DNA of 64,000 nucleotides, from contig JAMPIV010003461.1 of the NCBI GenBank assembly GCA_024509875.1, forward strand, positions 310,001-374,000, in the 5' to 3' direction. The position numbers and the translations under genes were made by a program. Shown piece after piece: positions 1 to 11,240 of this stretch. Under the pieces are notes generated by a model that saw only the letters and a program-made list of their open reading frames with translations, did no database searches and was not told where the DNA came from. Position 1 is the stretch's first letter; each line of letters starts with the position of its first letter. This DNA comes from Oreohelix idahoensis (lineage: Eukaryota > Mollusca > Gastropoda > Stylommatophora > Oreohelicidae).

Positions 1-702
1 TCGGAGGACAATATTATACACTTTCTGAAGGACCGAGGGCTAGAATGGATCAGATCAGGAGGAAAATTGCCGACAGGATAGTATAACGCTCTCTCTGACA
101 AACCTCTAAACTCCAGGATAGAACAGGAACGACCAACTAAGTAAAAATGTGATTTGTTTTGATGGGATTGTTTTTTTTCTCTAATGCTTTCTTTTGTTGT
201 CCTTCATTAATTCATTTATGTTCGGTTATTAACTTGTTTAATCTTGTTTAAAGAATTCAGATATCGCCATTTCCTTCAACTGTTAGCTTTGTTCCGATCA
301 CTGAATACTTTCTTTCTTACATTTACTCTTCACATTTGTAGCATGTTCCAATAACAATCAGTGTTTTTCTTACATTAACTCTTCACATTTGTAGCATGTT
401 CCAATAACAATCAGTGTTATCTTTAAAAATTCGGTGTCGTCTTTGTGACACGTATTCGTAAAAAAAAACTCTGTGTATATGACACGTGTAGTCATTAGTA
501 ATGACACCGTAATACATCTTCTCTTGTATGACATTTACATGTCTTTTTATATCCCATGTCATCTTGAAACAGACGACCAGTGAATGGTTCAATGACACTT
601 AATTTTAATGGTGCCCGTTTGTGCCGTTATTGCGAGTAGTTCCTGATAGTCTCTCATGAGTCAAACATGTTCTAAGAAGCAATTGATATGATATTGTACA
701 TG
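1..702. other. No gene recognised
   Basis: AT-rich sequence without a recognisable coding region, RNA gene or named repeat. The only structure seen is a two-copy tandem duplication at 312-417, listed separately. Confidence 0.5.
312..417. repeat. 53-bp tandem duplication
   Basis: Two adjacent copies of a unit of about 53 bp, each containing ctcttcacatttgtagcatg followed by ttccaataacaatcagtgt. The copies differ at only a few bases. A local duplication with no coding meaning that I can see. Confidence 0.8.
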
Positions 703-835
703 GAGGCTGACATCGTCAGCATGTAAAATAAATTACTACAACAACAACTGCTACAATAGCGCATGAACGCTGTGTTGTAAACTTCTTACAAAGGGACCAG
801 CTGTAGTGGTGGCTCCATGCTCCATGGAAAAAAAA
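703..835 (+). repeat. Dispersed repeat RE-1, copy A
   Basis: One of at least five copies in this window of a repeat of about 130-160 bp. Shared core: a stretch on ...tactaca..ccactgctaca, then a nearly invariant block gggaccagctgtagtggtgg followed by ctccatgctc and an A-rich end. Other copies lie at 2941-3075 (minus), 43640-43800, 44130-44285 and 44945-45061. No coding potential or tRNA boxes were recognised. It may be a SINE or the end of a larger element. Confidence 0.6.
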
Positions 836-1069
836 AATGAAAAATAGGAAAAAAATGAATGATTGAAGATTGTGTCGTTAAGCGTCTTAGAGGAGAAGCT
901 GTTTTTGTTCTTGTTCAATGTGTTTTGCTTTGGCACGTGTGTACCATGGCTATTATAGAGTTCGTCACCATAGTCCAGTAACTTGATCATTTCTTATCGA
1001 AGGTTCGTAATAGCAGCTGGTTCTGGCAGCTCTCTGATAAAGTGTCCATACATTTTTATTTTCCATGTA

Positions 1070-1325
1070 GAACGACGAATGGCAGAGTGGTTATAGTGCT
1101 TGGTTCTCGAGGATAAGTGACCAGGTTTCAAACCAGGTCACGTCATGCCGACTATAAAAGTGAGTACGTGTCTGTTTTTGAGGTTGGGTAGGCAAAGATA
1201 GGAAGGATGGAAACTGGTTACGCCTACTTCATAAAGATGACACCTTGTATAGTAAAGTCTCTTAATTCCTCACTCCCTTACGGCAGTATCTGAAAAGTGA
1301 CTACCTTTGCCCTCTGCATGTAGTT
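1070..1325 (+). mobile_element. tRNA-derived SINE, family SINE-1, copy a
   Basis: The head resembles a tRNA gene: a degenerate A box (ggcagagtggttatagtgctt) is followed about 30 bp later by a weak B box (ccaggtttcaaacc). The tail carries the family signature ctccct-tacggcagtatctg, then ..tgactaccttt. The same head-and-tail plan occurs at 14418-14661 and 35712-35940, and tail-only remnants lie near 46130 and 54090. Transcription would be by RNA polymerase III with retroposition by a LINE partner. This copy is diverged and I see no clear TSD. Confidence 0.6.
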
Positions 1326-1428
1326 GGTGCACAGTGTTATTTTTACCAGCTCTCACAATCTTCGTTTATCATTCCTTTTCCTTATTGGGCTTTTCAGCCT
1401 TCACCAGACGCCTCAGCTGGAATTTCGT

Positions 1429-2936
1429 GATCTTCATCTCGCATATCGAATGATCATTATAATCTTCATCTCGCATATCGAATGATCATTATCATCTTCA
1501 TCTCGCATATCGAATCATTATTATCATCTTCATCTCGCATATCGAATCATCATTATCATCTTCATCTCGCATATCGAATCATTATTATCATCTTCATCTC
1601 GCATATCGAATCATCATTATCATCTTCATCTCGCATATCGAATCATCATTATCATCTTCATCTCGCATATCGAATCATTATTATCATCTTCATCTCGCAT
1701 ATCGAATCATCATTATCATCTTCATATCGAATCATTATTATCATCTTCATCTCACATATCGAATCATCATTATCATCTTCATCTCGCATATCGAATCATC
1801 ATTATCATCATCATCTCGCATATCGAATCATCATTATTATCTTCATCTCGCATATCGAATCATCATTATCATCTTCATCTCGCATATCGAATCATCATTA
1901 TCATCTTCATCTCGCATATCGAATCATCATTATCATCTTCATCTCGCATATCGAATCATCATTATCATCTTCATCTCGCATATCGAATCATCATTGTCAT
2001 CTTCATCTCGCATATCGAATCATCATTATCATCTTCATCTCGCATATCGAATCATCATTATCATCTTCATCTCGCATACCGAATCATCATTATCATCTTC
2101 ATCTCGCATATTGAATCATCATTATCATCTTTATCTCGCATATCGAATCATCATTATCATCTTCATCTCGCATATCGAATCATCATTATCATCTTCATCT
2201 CGCATATCGAATCATCATTATCATCTTCATCTCACATATCGAATCATCATTGTCATCTTCATCTCGCATATCGAATCATCATTATCATCTTCATCTCGCA
2301 TATCGAATCATCATTATCATCTTCATCTCGCATATCGAATCATCATTATCATCTTCATCTAGCATATCGAATCATCATTATCATCTTCATCTCGCATATC
2401 GAATCATCATTATCATCTTCATCTCGCATATCGAATCATCATTATCATATTCATCTCGCATATCGAATCATCATTATCATCTTCATCTCGCATATCGAAT
2501 CATCATTGTCATCTTCATCTCGCATATCGAATCATCATTATCATCTTCATCTCGCATATCGAATCATCATTATCATCTTCATCTCGCATATCGAATCATC
2601 ATTATCATCTTCATCTCGCATATCGAATCATCATTATCATCTTCATCTCGCATATCGAATCATCATTATCATCTTCATCTCGCATATCGAATCATCATTA
2701 TCATCTTCATCTCGCATATCGAATCATCATTATCATCTTCATCTCGCATATCGAATCATCATTGTCATCTTCATCTCGCATATCGAATCATCATTATCAT
2801 CTTCATCTCGCATATCGAATCACCATTATCATCTTCATCTCGCATATCGAATCATCATTGTCATCTTCATCTCGCATATCGAATCATCATTATCATCTTC
2901 ATCTCGCATATCGAATCATCATTATCATCATCATCG
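1429..2936. repeat. 32-bp minisatellite, about 46 copies
   Basis: Tandem array of a 32-bp unit: tcatcttcatctcgcatatc followed by gaatcatcatta. Copies are nearly identical, with scattered substitutions (tatcat/tgtcat, cttatt/ttatta) and a few shortened units, for example near 1725. Because 32 is not a multiple of three and the unit has no plus-strand stop in any frame, it yields long meaningless frames with a 32-residue period (positions 1482-3093). The right edge merges into tcatcatcatcgtttccctttt, the A-rich end of an RE-1 copy in reverse orientation. Confidence 0.95.
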
Positions 2937-2940
2937 TTTC

Positions 2941-3075
2941 CCTTTTCACTCCTCACTGAGCGTGGAACCACCAATACAGCTGGTCCTTGCAATAAGCCTG
3001 TACAAAACATTGACTTGCTCGTGTAGTGATGGTGTGCATAACAATTTGTTTGACATGATGAGGCGGTTAGTCACA
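2941..3075 (-). repeat. Dispersed repeat RE-1, copy B
   Basis: Reverse-strand RE-1 copy: the plus strand reads gtggaaccaccaatacagct then ggtccttgcaataagc, the complement of the conserved gaccagct..tggtggttcca block. Its A-rich 3' end faces the 32-bp minisatellite, whose unit begins in a (GAT)n-like stretch directly at the RE-1 terminus. Confidence 0.6.
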
Positions 3076-3214
3076 TGTACAGCTTCATATTAGTCGCCGT
3101 GTACGACATTGCCTGAGTGAGTAGTATTCCTATTCTATCTTTGTACCATCAGAGACGCCCAGGCACTACCCTGGGCCATATATACTTCAATGTAAAATAA
3201 ACAATGATACTTAC

Positions 3215-3222
3215 GTCTAGAG
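3215..3222. repeat. Left target-site duplication of hAT copy 1
   Basis: gtctagag directly before the element terminus, matching 6188-6195 exactly. Eight bases is the standard hAT duplication length. Confidence 0.95.
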
Positions 3223-6187
3223 CAGGGGTCGGCAAACATTTAGTAGTCTCGTGCCGAAGTAATGTTGCAAAGTCACTCAGCGTGCCAACCTAAGTCCACC
3301 ATATTTTTATATACAACAATTATTGAAATAATTTAAAAATGATCTTGTATTAACATGTTTTCGATACATTCTATTCTATTCTTTGTAGATTATTCAATAT
3401 TTTAATATAAATAGGAACAAATATCAATACAAATATTATGTTTTGCAAAATTTAAGTTCTGAACACATTAGTTTAAAATTTTATAATAAAATTGCCATAT
3501 GTATATTTTGTTAAGACAGAAAGTCCAATAGTTTGAAGAACAAAACAATTAAATACACCAAACATAAAACACGTTATTAAAATTTTAATATGAGTAATCA
3601 TTGATTATTATTGATCTGAGTCATTAATCAATTAAGGGGATCCGTGTCCTTGCTTCTCCTTGGTTCAATATCAGATGTGTATTTTGTCAATTTCAGATTC
3701 ACACTGGCTTCTGAATGCACAGGTGTTAGGCGACTTCTCTGTGGACTTAGAACAGCTTTCATGTGTGAGAAAATTTGTTCACATGTATAAGATGACCCAA
3801 AAGCCGAAAGTAGAGCAAATGCAACTTCAAACAGGTGAACGCTTCAGGCAGGAATGTCTAGCAGTTGAGGATGGCAGCTGACTTTTCCAAGCAGCTTCCT
3901 TCAAGAGTTTTTCGCAATTCTACAAATTTTATCGTCCATAACTCTGATGCCTTGAATTCGATGTGTTGCATTTCAAAATTGTCAACATCCATCCACTCGA
4001 AAAGAGATAGGTCAAATGGGATGTTAGTATGATCAATTAAGTCGGGCTTGATGAGGTAAGAAAACATGGGCCCGTGAATTTTGAAGTCTTGAATTCGTTT
4101 AGCAAACTCTCCTTTGAGCGCTTCAACGTACTTCTGAAGCTCATCTCTGTTGACAGTAAATCGATTTGAATGAGCCTTTACGTTTGGAAAGTACTTGTAT
4201 GTGTAAGTGGTAATATCTCTGCAAAATATGTCTAATTTTGACGCAAATCCTTTCCAGTGCTCAAAAAGATCAAGTACTGTTTGACCCTGCCCTTGTAAAC
4301 GCAAGTTCAATTCATTCAGATTTGTAGTTATGTAATCCAGAAACATCAGCTTGCACAGCCAGTCCTCGTCATTCAATTCCGGAAAATGTTGTTCCTTTTC
4401 ATCAAGAAACACCTTGATTGCTTCTAGACATGATACAAATCTGTTTAAAACATTACCTCGACTAAGCCAACGAACATTGCTGTACAGCGGGAGGTCCGCA
4501 TATGCGCTCTCCATTTCTTGTAGAAGAGATTTGAATTGCCTGTGGGTCAATGAAGAGTGAGAAACTATGAAGTAAACTATTTTGACAACAGTTTCCGTTA
4601 CAGAGTTCAAGGATAGTGACGAAATCTTCGCACACAAACTCTCCTGGTGTATAATGCAATGGAATCTCAATACTTGACGTCCAATACGATCCTCAAGAAG
4701 TTTAACAAATCCTTTGCTCTTTCCGACAAATGCAGGGGCGGCATCAGTAGTAACACAGAATATTTTATTCGTGTTAATGTTCTGATTTTCGAAATAGCTT
4801 ACAAATGCAGTTATAATGTCCTCTCCCTTGGCTGTACCATCAAAAGGTATCAAGCAGCACAGTTCTTCATAAATAAGGTCGTTGTCACAATATCGCGCAA
4901 CTATAGCTAGGCGCGCCACGTCATTCACATCGACACTTTCGTCAAGAGCGACACTAAATACAACAGCTTGTTGTAACCCGGTTGTTTGTTTTACCGTTAC
5001 ATTTTCAGCCATATCAGTTATGCGCCTCTCGATTGATCTCGCAGAAGCCGGTATTTCTCGAATCCGAGACAGTATTGTTTCTTTATTTGGTAAATCACTA
5101 AACAAAATGTCAGCATTGCTCAAAAAAGTTTTCTTGATGTATTCTCCATCTGTGACAGGTTTGCCCTTTGAAGCCACACACTGTGCAATTTTGTAACTAC
5201 ATTCGGTAGCTTTATTTTTGGTTCCAATTACTTGACTAAAAATACTACTTTGTTTTTTTTTTGTTTGTATCCAGAAACAGCCATTTTTATGACTTCACTT
5301 TTCTCCTCAGAGTTTTTAAACATGGACTGATGTTTGGTTTGATAGTGTCTTTGTACTCTTGACGTACGGCACACGACACTTTCATAACATAAAGCACAAA
5401 CAGCACGATCCTTTTGTTGTATGAATCCATATTCGTTTGTCCAAAAGTCTTGAAACGAGCGTATATCAAGTTTTTTTCTTTTTTGAGTCATTTTAACGGC
5501 ACCGCATTACTTAATAACAACACCAACTTTTGTGCTGCGGTCAACGGACTGTACGGGCATGAGTATGCGACAGCCGAGAGAACTGTAGAGGTGGTGGTGG
5601 TCTGGAGAGAGGGGAAGGATAGGACGGAAATATAACTTCGTCGAGGTCAGTCATTGTTGCTCCAAACTCACACTTGGAGTCAAAAACTGCGAGCGAAAAC
5701 GAAATAAATACACTCGTCAGGCGCTAGCCAGACACTATTGCGTAATTATGATATTACGTCTCCGCTTGCCCGTCAAAATTCGCTTGGGATTCTTTTCAAG
5801 AATCTCATCCTACAAACTACGGTAGCAGGTAGACGCCAGACTAGCGGGCACCGCAAAGTGTAACCACTCCCCTTGAAATTCGTTGAAGAATGTTTGTTCT
5901 CGGAAACGGTCCGTAAAAACAAAGACTTACGTGCAGTATAGTATGATCAGGCCTTTAGTTTGCATCAGGTGGCACATTCTTACCTACAATGTCTAAAAAC
6001 TTTCGTTTTGAAGGGTTGTGAAAACGGGTATAGCTTTAAAAGAATTATATGCTTCTATTTAATTAAAAATTCAATTTTTTTAAAAATGAGATCATATACT
6101 GTACAGTATTTTAATTCACTCAGCGTGCCATTGAAAATCGTTCCACGTGCCACGCTTGGCACGCGTGCCGTAGTTTGCCGACCCCTG
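3223..6187 (-). mobile_element. hAT transposon copy 1, complete ends
   Basis: A 2,965-bp DNA transposon with 15-bp perfect terminal inverted repeats (CAGGGGTCGGCAAAC at the left, its complement at 6173-6187) and a perfect 8-bp TSD, gtctagag. It carries a minus-strand transposase with BED finger, RNase-H-like core and hAT dimerisation region, interrupted by shifts and a stop. Noncoding DNA flanks the gene: about 420 bp on the left (very AT-rich) and 690 bp on the right. A second, shorter copy lies at 29373-32111. Both ends and the TSD are seen directly; hAT membership follows from TIR/TSD structure and transposase motifs. Confidence 0.95.
3640..5491 (-). pseudogene. hAT transposase (GTF2IRD2/ZBED-like), broken
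   Basis: Reads from 5491 down to about 3640. The N-terminal frame (5491-5228, 87 aa) holds a BED-type zinc finger: C-x2-C (CALC) and H-x4-H (RHYQTKH). The main frame (to 3858; 439 aa from its first Met at 5177) matches the hAT core seen in GTF2IRD2-like proteins: Asp in ALDES (residue 79), Asp in TTDAAP (145), the FHCIIHQ block (172-178) and NVRWLSRGNVL. It ends at a TAG (3858-3860) where relatives continue. Beyond it, after another shift, the dimerisation region is readable (CEQIFSHMK, then a PQRSRL block). The first shift falls in the homopolymer near 5252-5261. So there are two frameshifts and one nonsense codon, and no active enzyme from this copy. Copy 2 shares the TAG and the 3' shift. 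Confidence 0.9.
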
Positions 6188-6195
6188 GTCTAGAG
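6188..6195. repeat. Right target-site duplication of hAT copy 1
   Basis: gtctagag immediately after the right TIR, identical to 3215-3222. Confidence 0.95.
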
Positions 6196-6313
6196 CATAG
6201 GCACATTTTGATTAAATACTTTGGTCAGATTAAGCAAAATGTAATACAATGGAGTTCAATAAGATCAATAAATTAATATGATCAATAAGATCAATAAATT
6301 ACAATCTTATAGT

Positions 6314-6664
6314 TTAAGTGCCATGCCTAGTGGCGTAGGAGATCATGTCTCTCCACACCTTCCTGTCTCCAGTACAATTTACAAATTCTGTTGTTGACCT
6401 CCTTCCATGCAACGATGGCAAACTATCCAGTGTTTGCTCTGTTTGTCTTCCATTTTCTCTTTGTTCTTCAATCTTACCTGTTGTTACGATATATTCTAGC
6501 TTTCCTCTTCTCATAACATGCCCAAAAAAAGTGGATTGCTTCTTTCTAACTTGGGAAATAAGTTTCCTTTGTGCACTGGCCTCTTTCAGGACATCCTCAT
6601 TACTCTTTTTGGCTGTCCATGGTATTTTTAACATTCTTCTGTAAAACCACATCTCTGTTGCCTC
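6314..6664 (-). pseudogene. LINE-H reverse transcriptase C-terminus, fragment
   Basis: Minus-strand translation gives the far C-terminal part of a LINE polymerase protein: EMWFYRRMLKI, a GHV block (STFFGHVMRRGKLEY), a basic stretch and VWRDMI ending at RHGT. This is the thumb and post-RT segment common in animal LINE ORF2 proteins. Reverse transcriptase fingers, palm and endonuclease are absent (5'-truncated). The left end runs into an AT-rich tail containing repeated gatcaataa units (6240-6300). The frame also reads across the junction at about 6665 into LINE-A sequence by chance. The same family occurs at 34685-34896 and as a scrap at 32420-32447. Confidence 0.8.
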
Positions 6665-7364
6665 TAGTGCCATGCTTGCCGTGGTAGCCGATCTTCTTCC
6701 ATTCTGCAGACATGGCCAATCCATCTCAGCTGGGACTGTTCTACTTGGGTCTGCAGGGGTTGGGTTTTTAGGCCTTGACATATCATATGGTTGCGGACCA
6801 TGTCTCTTCTTGTTACTTCAACCACCTTCCTCAGATACCTCATTTCTGAGGTTTGGGTCTGGCTTTTGTGGGTTGTAGTTATTGCCCAAGACTCGCATCC
6901 ATACGTCAATACTGGGACATAGGTGGAGCGGTAGACAGCCATCTTCGTCTTCTTACCAACTTCTCTTTTGCTGTGGAATCCTCGATTTATGGCTTGAAAA
7001 AGTCTCCTGGCTGCTGCTGTTCGGGTAGCCAACTCTTCTTTGATGCTTCCCTTCCGGTCTTTGACAGCTCCAAGGTATTTAAAGTGGTCGACCTGCTCCA
7101 GGACCTGTTCTGCCAGCTTAATCTGATGTCTTCTTTCTTCTCGTGATATCACCATGGTTTTTGTTTTTGATCTGCTTATGATTATCCCTCTCTTCTTCAG
7201 CTCTTCCTTCCAGACTTGCAGGTTGGATTGAAGATGTGCCTCTGCTTTAGCAATCAGGGCAAAATCATCAGCAAATGCCAGCTCTGAAATACAGACCTGT
7301 CTCATCTTTCAGTACCCCACTGAATACTTTCTTGTTCTCTCCTTACATGCCTTGATGACATCGT
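6665..7364 (-). pseudogene. LINE-A reverse transcriptase fragment
   Basis: The minus frame 7305-6664 starts just before the catalytic palm motif FADDFALIAKAEAH and runs through KYLGAVKDRKGS, a YGCESWA block and QLRWIGHVCRM. It is the C-terminal half of an RTE/CFDP2-type LINE polymerase. DNA similarity to the nested copy at 19396-22154 is clear from 6670 to 7364 and stops abruptly at 7364 (…gatgacatcgt), the 5' truncation point. The 3' end is replaced at about 6665 by LINE-H sequence. A direct repeat agtgccatgc (6317-6326 and 6668-6677) brackets the LINE-H piece and may be its TSD. Confidence 0.85.
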
Positions 7365-7439
7365 TAAAGCGACGTAACTAGGTTTACTTGCCGCCCGGGG
7401 AGAGTGACTTATTACGCCAACGCCAGCCAAAGGAAATGA

Positions 7440-7925
7440 CTGTTTTTGGTTCAATATAACACTGAAGAACTCTCTTTCTTACTTCCATTGATAAAGAATT
7501 GTTGCATAAAATACTCTTAATTTTATAGAATGCTGTTTTTGCCTGAGCTATTCTGCTCTTCACTTCTCAGATGCATCTTCTATCCGTTGTTATTAAAGAG
7601 CCCAGGTATTTGAATCTATTGACCTGTTTTAAAACTGTTCCATTTACTTTGATATTACATTCTGGGGAAGGTATTTTCTTTGAGACGACCATTACTTCTG
7701 TCTTTTTGCTTTAAGGCTGAGGCCTTTATTTTCACTTTCTGTCACTAATGTATCAACCATTTCCTGCATCTCCTTTTCACTTTTGACTATTAAAACAGTA
7801 CCATCAGAGTTTATATTATGTCCGCCAATGATATTCCTGGCATGCCCTCTAGGTATCTTAGTATATTTTCATTGTACAGATTGAACAGATCCGGTGACAT
7901 CACACATCCTTGCCTGACTAATTAA
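7440..7925 (-). pseudogene. LINE relic, reverse transcriptase palm region
   Basis: Minus-strand sequence reads in shifting frames as a decayed LINE RT. Recognisable pieces are GHNINSDGTVLIV (the position of the YADD motif, mutated), SEKEMQEMVDTLV and, further downstream, weak similarity to the thumb. Several stops and shifts interrupt it. It is too decayed to place in a clade and differs from LINE-A. Confidence 0.5.
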
Positions 7926-10110
7926 ATTACTGCATGAACACAAACTATGATAATTAGCAAAACAGACTGTGACAGTTGTTGTACTGACTAATTACGTGCT
8001 TTTCAGTGGTCGGCATCCTATTTTTTCTCTACTATGTAGCAGATATTTTGTAGTTTCAAACATTCTTACACTCCTCTCAGTGATAAGTCGTCAGGTCTGA
8101 TTGGTTACCCCTTCTTCCCTGCTGGGAAAGGAACGGATGAGATATTATTAACCGACGATCATGTTGGTTAATCTCGGATGTGGCCGACGACAGACTACAG
8201 ATTAACAATAAAATCGCTCCAGCAACTTTGGTTAAGCATTGATAAGGCAAACGAGTAGCACTTGCCAAAATGGTAAACAGACGAGTTTTGTTTGCTCAAG
8301 CCGTGCCAGGCGACAAAATTACTCGCCCGCAGACGTATTTTGTGTGCCAAAGCGACGGATAAAGAGATTACTTGTCTGTGCGACACATTTTGGACAAACA
8401 TGAATGATATCATCATTTTCTGTCCACCTGTTTCAGAGACATTGCTTTAAAGGAAAGTAAGATGTTACATCTGAAACAGATTGTCGAAAGAGTGTACGGA
8501 CTGTCATTTCCATATATGGGAGACGTGACCTTCGGCATCACGCACAGAATTTTTCATGTCGGAATAATTTTGAATTACCCCACCTAAATATGTAGTTTTG
8601 AAACGATTGGCGGGGACTCGAAATAGAGGAACCACCAAATTCCTGATTGGACCCTGCCTAAATCGTAAAAAACAACTGCGGGGGAGACAACGTGCCATAC
8701 AACCTGACACTTTTGCAGTTTTAAGACACTGAAAATTTCTCCTTGCGCCAAGACGAAACCCAGACTGCCAGAGTTAGAATCAGAAGTGCATTTATCAGAC
8801 CGGACTTTGTTGGAGCGTTTTGAAGGACTTGAATAGCCCAGGAAAACTCTATAATTTTAAGAATGAAACCGGGATCTGAGGAAACTGAAAACACAGAGTC
8901 AAAGTGGGAAATTGTTGCTAAAGTAACGACCCCCACGAACACGTGTAAAAGGCATCAGCTAGTGCCTTAACCTACTTCTCGGAGCAAACAGTCTGTGAGC
9001 CAAGATTGGCGTAAGTTGTACATTTTACATTCTATATTTTCCTTACTAATGTGTGAACTAATATGTATATATTGCCTTGTGAATATTACTATGTGAAAAT
9101 TGGTAGTGGTTGTCTAAGTCATTTGAGGCTGGCAACCTCAGCATATAGAATGATGATTTTTTGAACCACCACTGCAAGGGCTGGTGACTACATTATTGCT
9201 AGTTTCTTAAAGAGAACTAAAAAGCATAGGCAGTCCCAAGTTCCATATGGAGCAGGGAGGGAAAGATGAAAGAGATGTTAACATATTCACTTTAAAATGA
9301 ATGAAATTTTCAAGCTTTTCAACCAGTGTAGATGTAACTGAAAACATATTCAATCTATATCGTGAACATTTTTCAATCAGTGTAGATGTAAATGTAAACA
9401 TATTCTATCTATACTATTAACCTTTTCATTTGAATGTACAGTAAATATAACGTTATTCAATTTAAACGTAAAGAAAATTTTCTCTCGAGGGATTAAGCTT
9501 AATTCTCATCGAGGGTAAAGTCTGAGGTAGATGGGATGGTGGAATAGGAAGAAGGGGACACATAACTATGTGTCGGAAAACTCAATACTCAGAGAGTATT
9601 TGTTTCTATTCTTTTACCATACTAGTTGGTGGTAGATGTTTAGGGTACTATCTCTGGAACAAGAAGGGTACAAATAGCCTGAAGTCGAAGCTATTCCCAA
9701 TCATCAGACGGGGCTTAAAGACGAGGGACCAACTTCGGAGACACTCTCTGACACTTCTGAGAACGTGCTGCGCGCTACAACCTTGACCAGTGACGAGCGG
9801 GTCAGCGATCCAGTCTACCAAGAAATAAACATCAGAAGGAGCAGAACCGTCACTGACAGCTAAGTAACACATAAAAGCTGCCAAGCGACCTCCTTTACAA
9901 ACTGTCATTACATCACACAGTGATGATAATTTTCTGATAAATCATTATTCATTTTAAAAAATCTTGTTAACATCTAAGTGATTATTAAGTTTGTTGTTTA
10001 TAAGTATACAAATTTAACATCGATTTAATCATTTTGAATGTACTGCATGTTTGTCTCAGTTAATTTGCTAAATACACTCTAAACAGATTTATACCAGAAT
10101 AAGAAGAATT
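7926..10110. other. No gene recognised
   Basis: About 2.2 kb without recognisable coding or RNA genes. A stretch at 8060-8960 is more GC-balanced but gives no protein similarity that I recognise. At 9300-9410 a short diverged repeat (ttttcaa-cagtgtagatgta, then a-tgaaaaca) occurs twice, about 75 bp apart. Confidence 0.4.
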
Positions 10111-10114
10111 CCAC

Positions 10115-10275
10115 TGAGTAAATAAGGGTGGGGGCTTGAACGAGCTGAAATTAATACTTGCATAACCCTTTCTTCACAAAAGGCGACGGATCAGATATAA
10201 GTTAATAGTGGTCGGCCCTAAGCAGCATTGTTCTTGACTTCTGAAAATATCTTGTGAACACTCCCTTGAGATTGT
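10115..10275. repeat. Dispersed repeat RE-2, copy 1
   Basis: Shares a block with 39658-39797: gggggctcgaac, ...cacaaaaggygrcgratcag followed by atataagttaat, then gccctaagcag and cttgtgaacac. The reverse strand contains a B-box-like gttcgagccccc, so a degenerate SINE is possible. In the second copy RE-2 is directly joined to RE-3. Confidence 0.55.
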
Positions 10276-10443
10276 GGTAAAGTGGGATGATATAAATAGT
10301 TATAGGGGACTTAGTGTAATGACTGAGATCAGCTGTGAAGGTATCTGTATCTAATAAGTGTGGTGTATTACAGATGACCTTACTTGCTACCACATTTATA
10401 CCTCAGTCAGAATTATTCTGGAATATTGTGATGATTACGTTGA

Positions 10444-11235
10444 ATGTCTAGGGTTATGATAATGATGAAGTGTAAGTCACAACAACAACAGACAGATAAA
10501 CAATTTAATTTAATGCACAACACTTTACAACACTGTGACACTCACATACATATAACACTCCATAAGAAACATGTTCCGACCAACATTACGTTAAATGGGC
10601 AAACGTTAGAAGAAGTTAACACCTTTAAATATCTCGGGTCCACTATATGTAGTGATGGAAGATCAAATAAAGAAATCAAGACAAGACTTGAGATGGCCTC
10701 AGCTGCCATGACAAGGTTGAATGTGATCTGGAAAAGTAACATCAGTTTTCCTGTGAAGATCAAATTATACAAATCACTTGTATTATCTATTCTCTTGTAT
10801 GGGTGTGAGGGCTGGACACTCACTGCAGATACGGAGCGAAGGATTCAGGCTTTCGAGCATAAATGTTATAGAAGAATTTTGCGCATTTGCTATAAAGAGC
10901 ACAAAACAAATGTCTATGTTAGAGAGAAGATAAACACCTATGCAGGCCATCAAGAACCACTTTTGTCAATAGTGAAACGTCGAAAGCTTGCCTGGTTTGG
11001 GCATGTAACTCGTCATGACTCCCTTTCGAAAACGATCCTCCAGGGAACAGTCGAAGGTAAACGGAGAAGAGGAAGGCAAAGAAAATCCTGGGCTGATAAC
11101 ATCAAAGAATGGGCAGGACACGGTTTCTCCACACTTGTACGCATTGCTGAGAATAGAGAGCAGTGGAGGACCCTGTCTGCTGATGCTTCCACCATGGCAC
11201 CCCTACGACCCATGACGGGTTATGGGTTGAGATGA
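10444..11235 (+). pseudogene. LINE-D polymerase C-terminus, 5'-truncated
   Basis: An open frame of 263 codons. From about residue 45 it matches the post-palm part of a LINE ORF2: LNGQTLEEVNTFKYLGSTIC, a TRLEMASAAM helix, LYKSLVLSILLYGCEGWTL, RRKLAWFGHV and a basic GKRRRGRQRKSW segment. The catalytic palm and endonuclease are missing. The first 40 or so residues read through noncoding sequence. The stop is followed by a (GAT)n-like tail (gatgatgatgaag), as expected for an RTE-like 3' end. The frame is uninterrupted, so this insertion is relatively young or by chance well preserved. Confidence 0.85.
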
Positions 11236-11240
11236 TGATG

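Noticed and set aside
1429..2936. CRISPR-like regular repeats
   Set aside because: Units are directly tandem with no unique spacers, in a eukaryotic context. A minisatellite.
1482..3093. Long plus-strand frames of 65-258 codons rich in Ile, Ser, His
   Set aside because: They are translations of the 32-bp minisatellite in all three frames with a 32-residue period; no protein gene.
3660..3881. Plus-strand 73-codon frame and its copy at 29832-30038
   Set aside because: Antisense of the hAT dimerisation region, repeated only because the transposon is.
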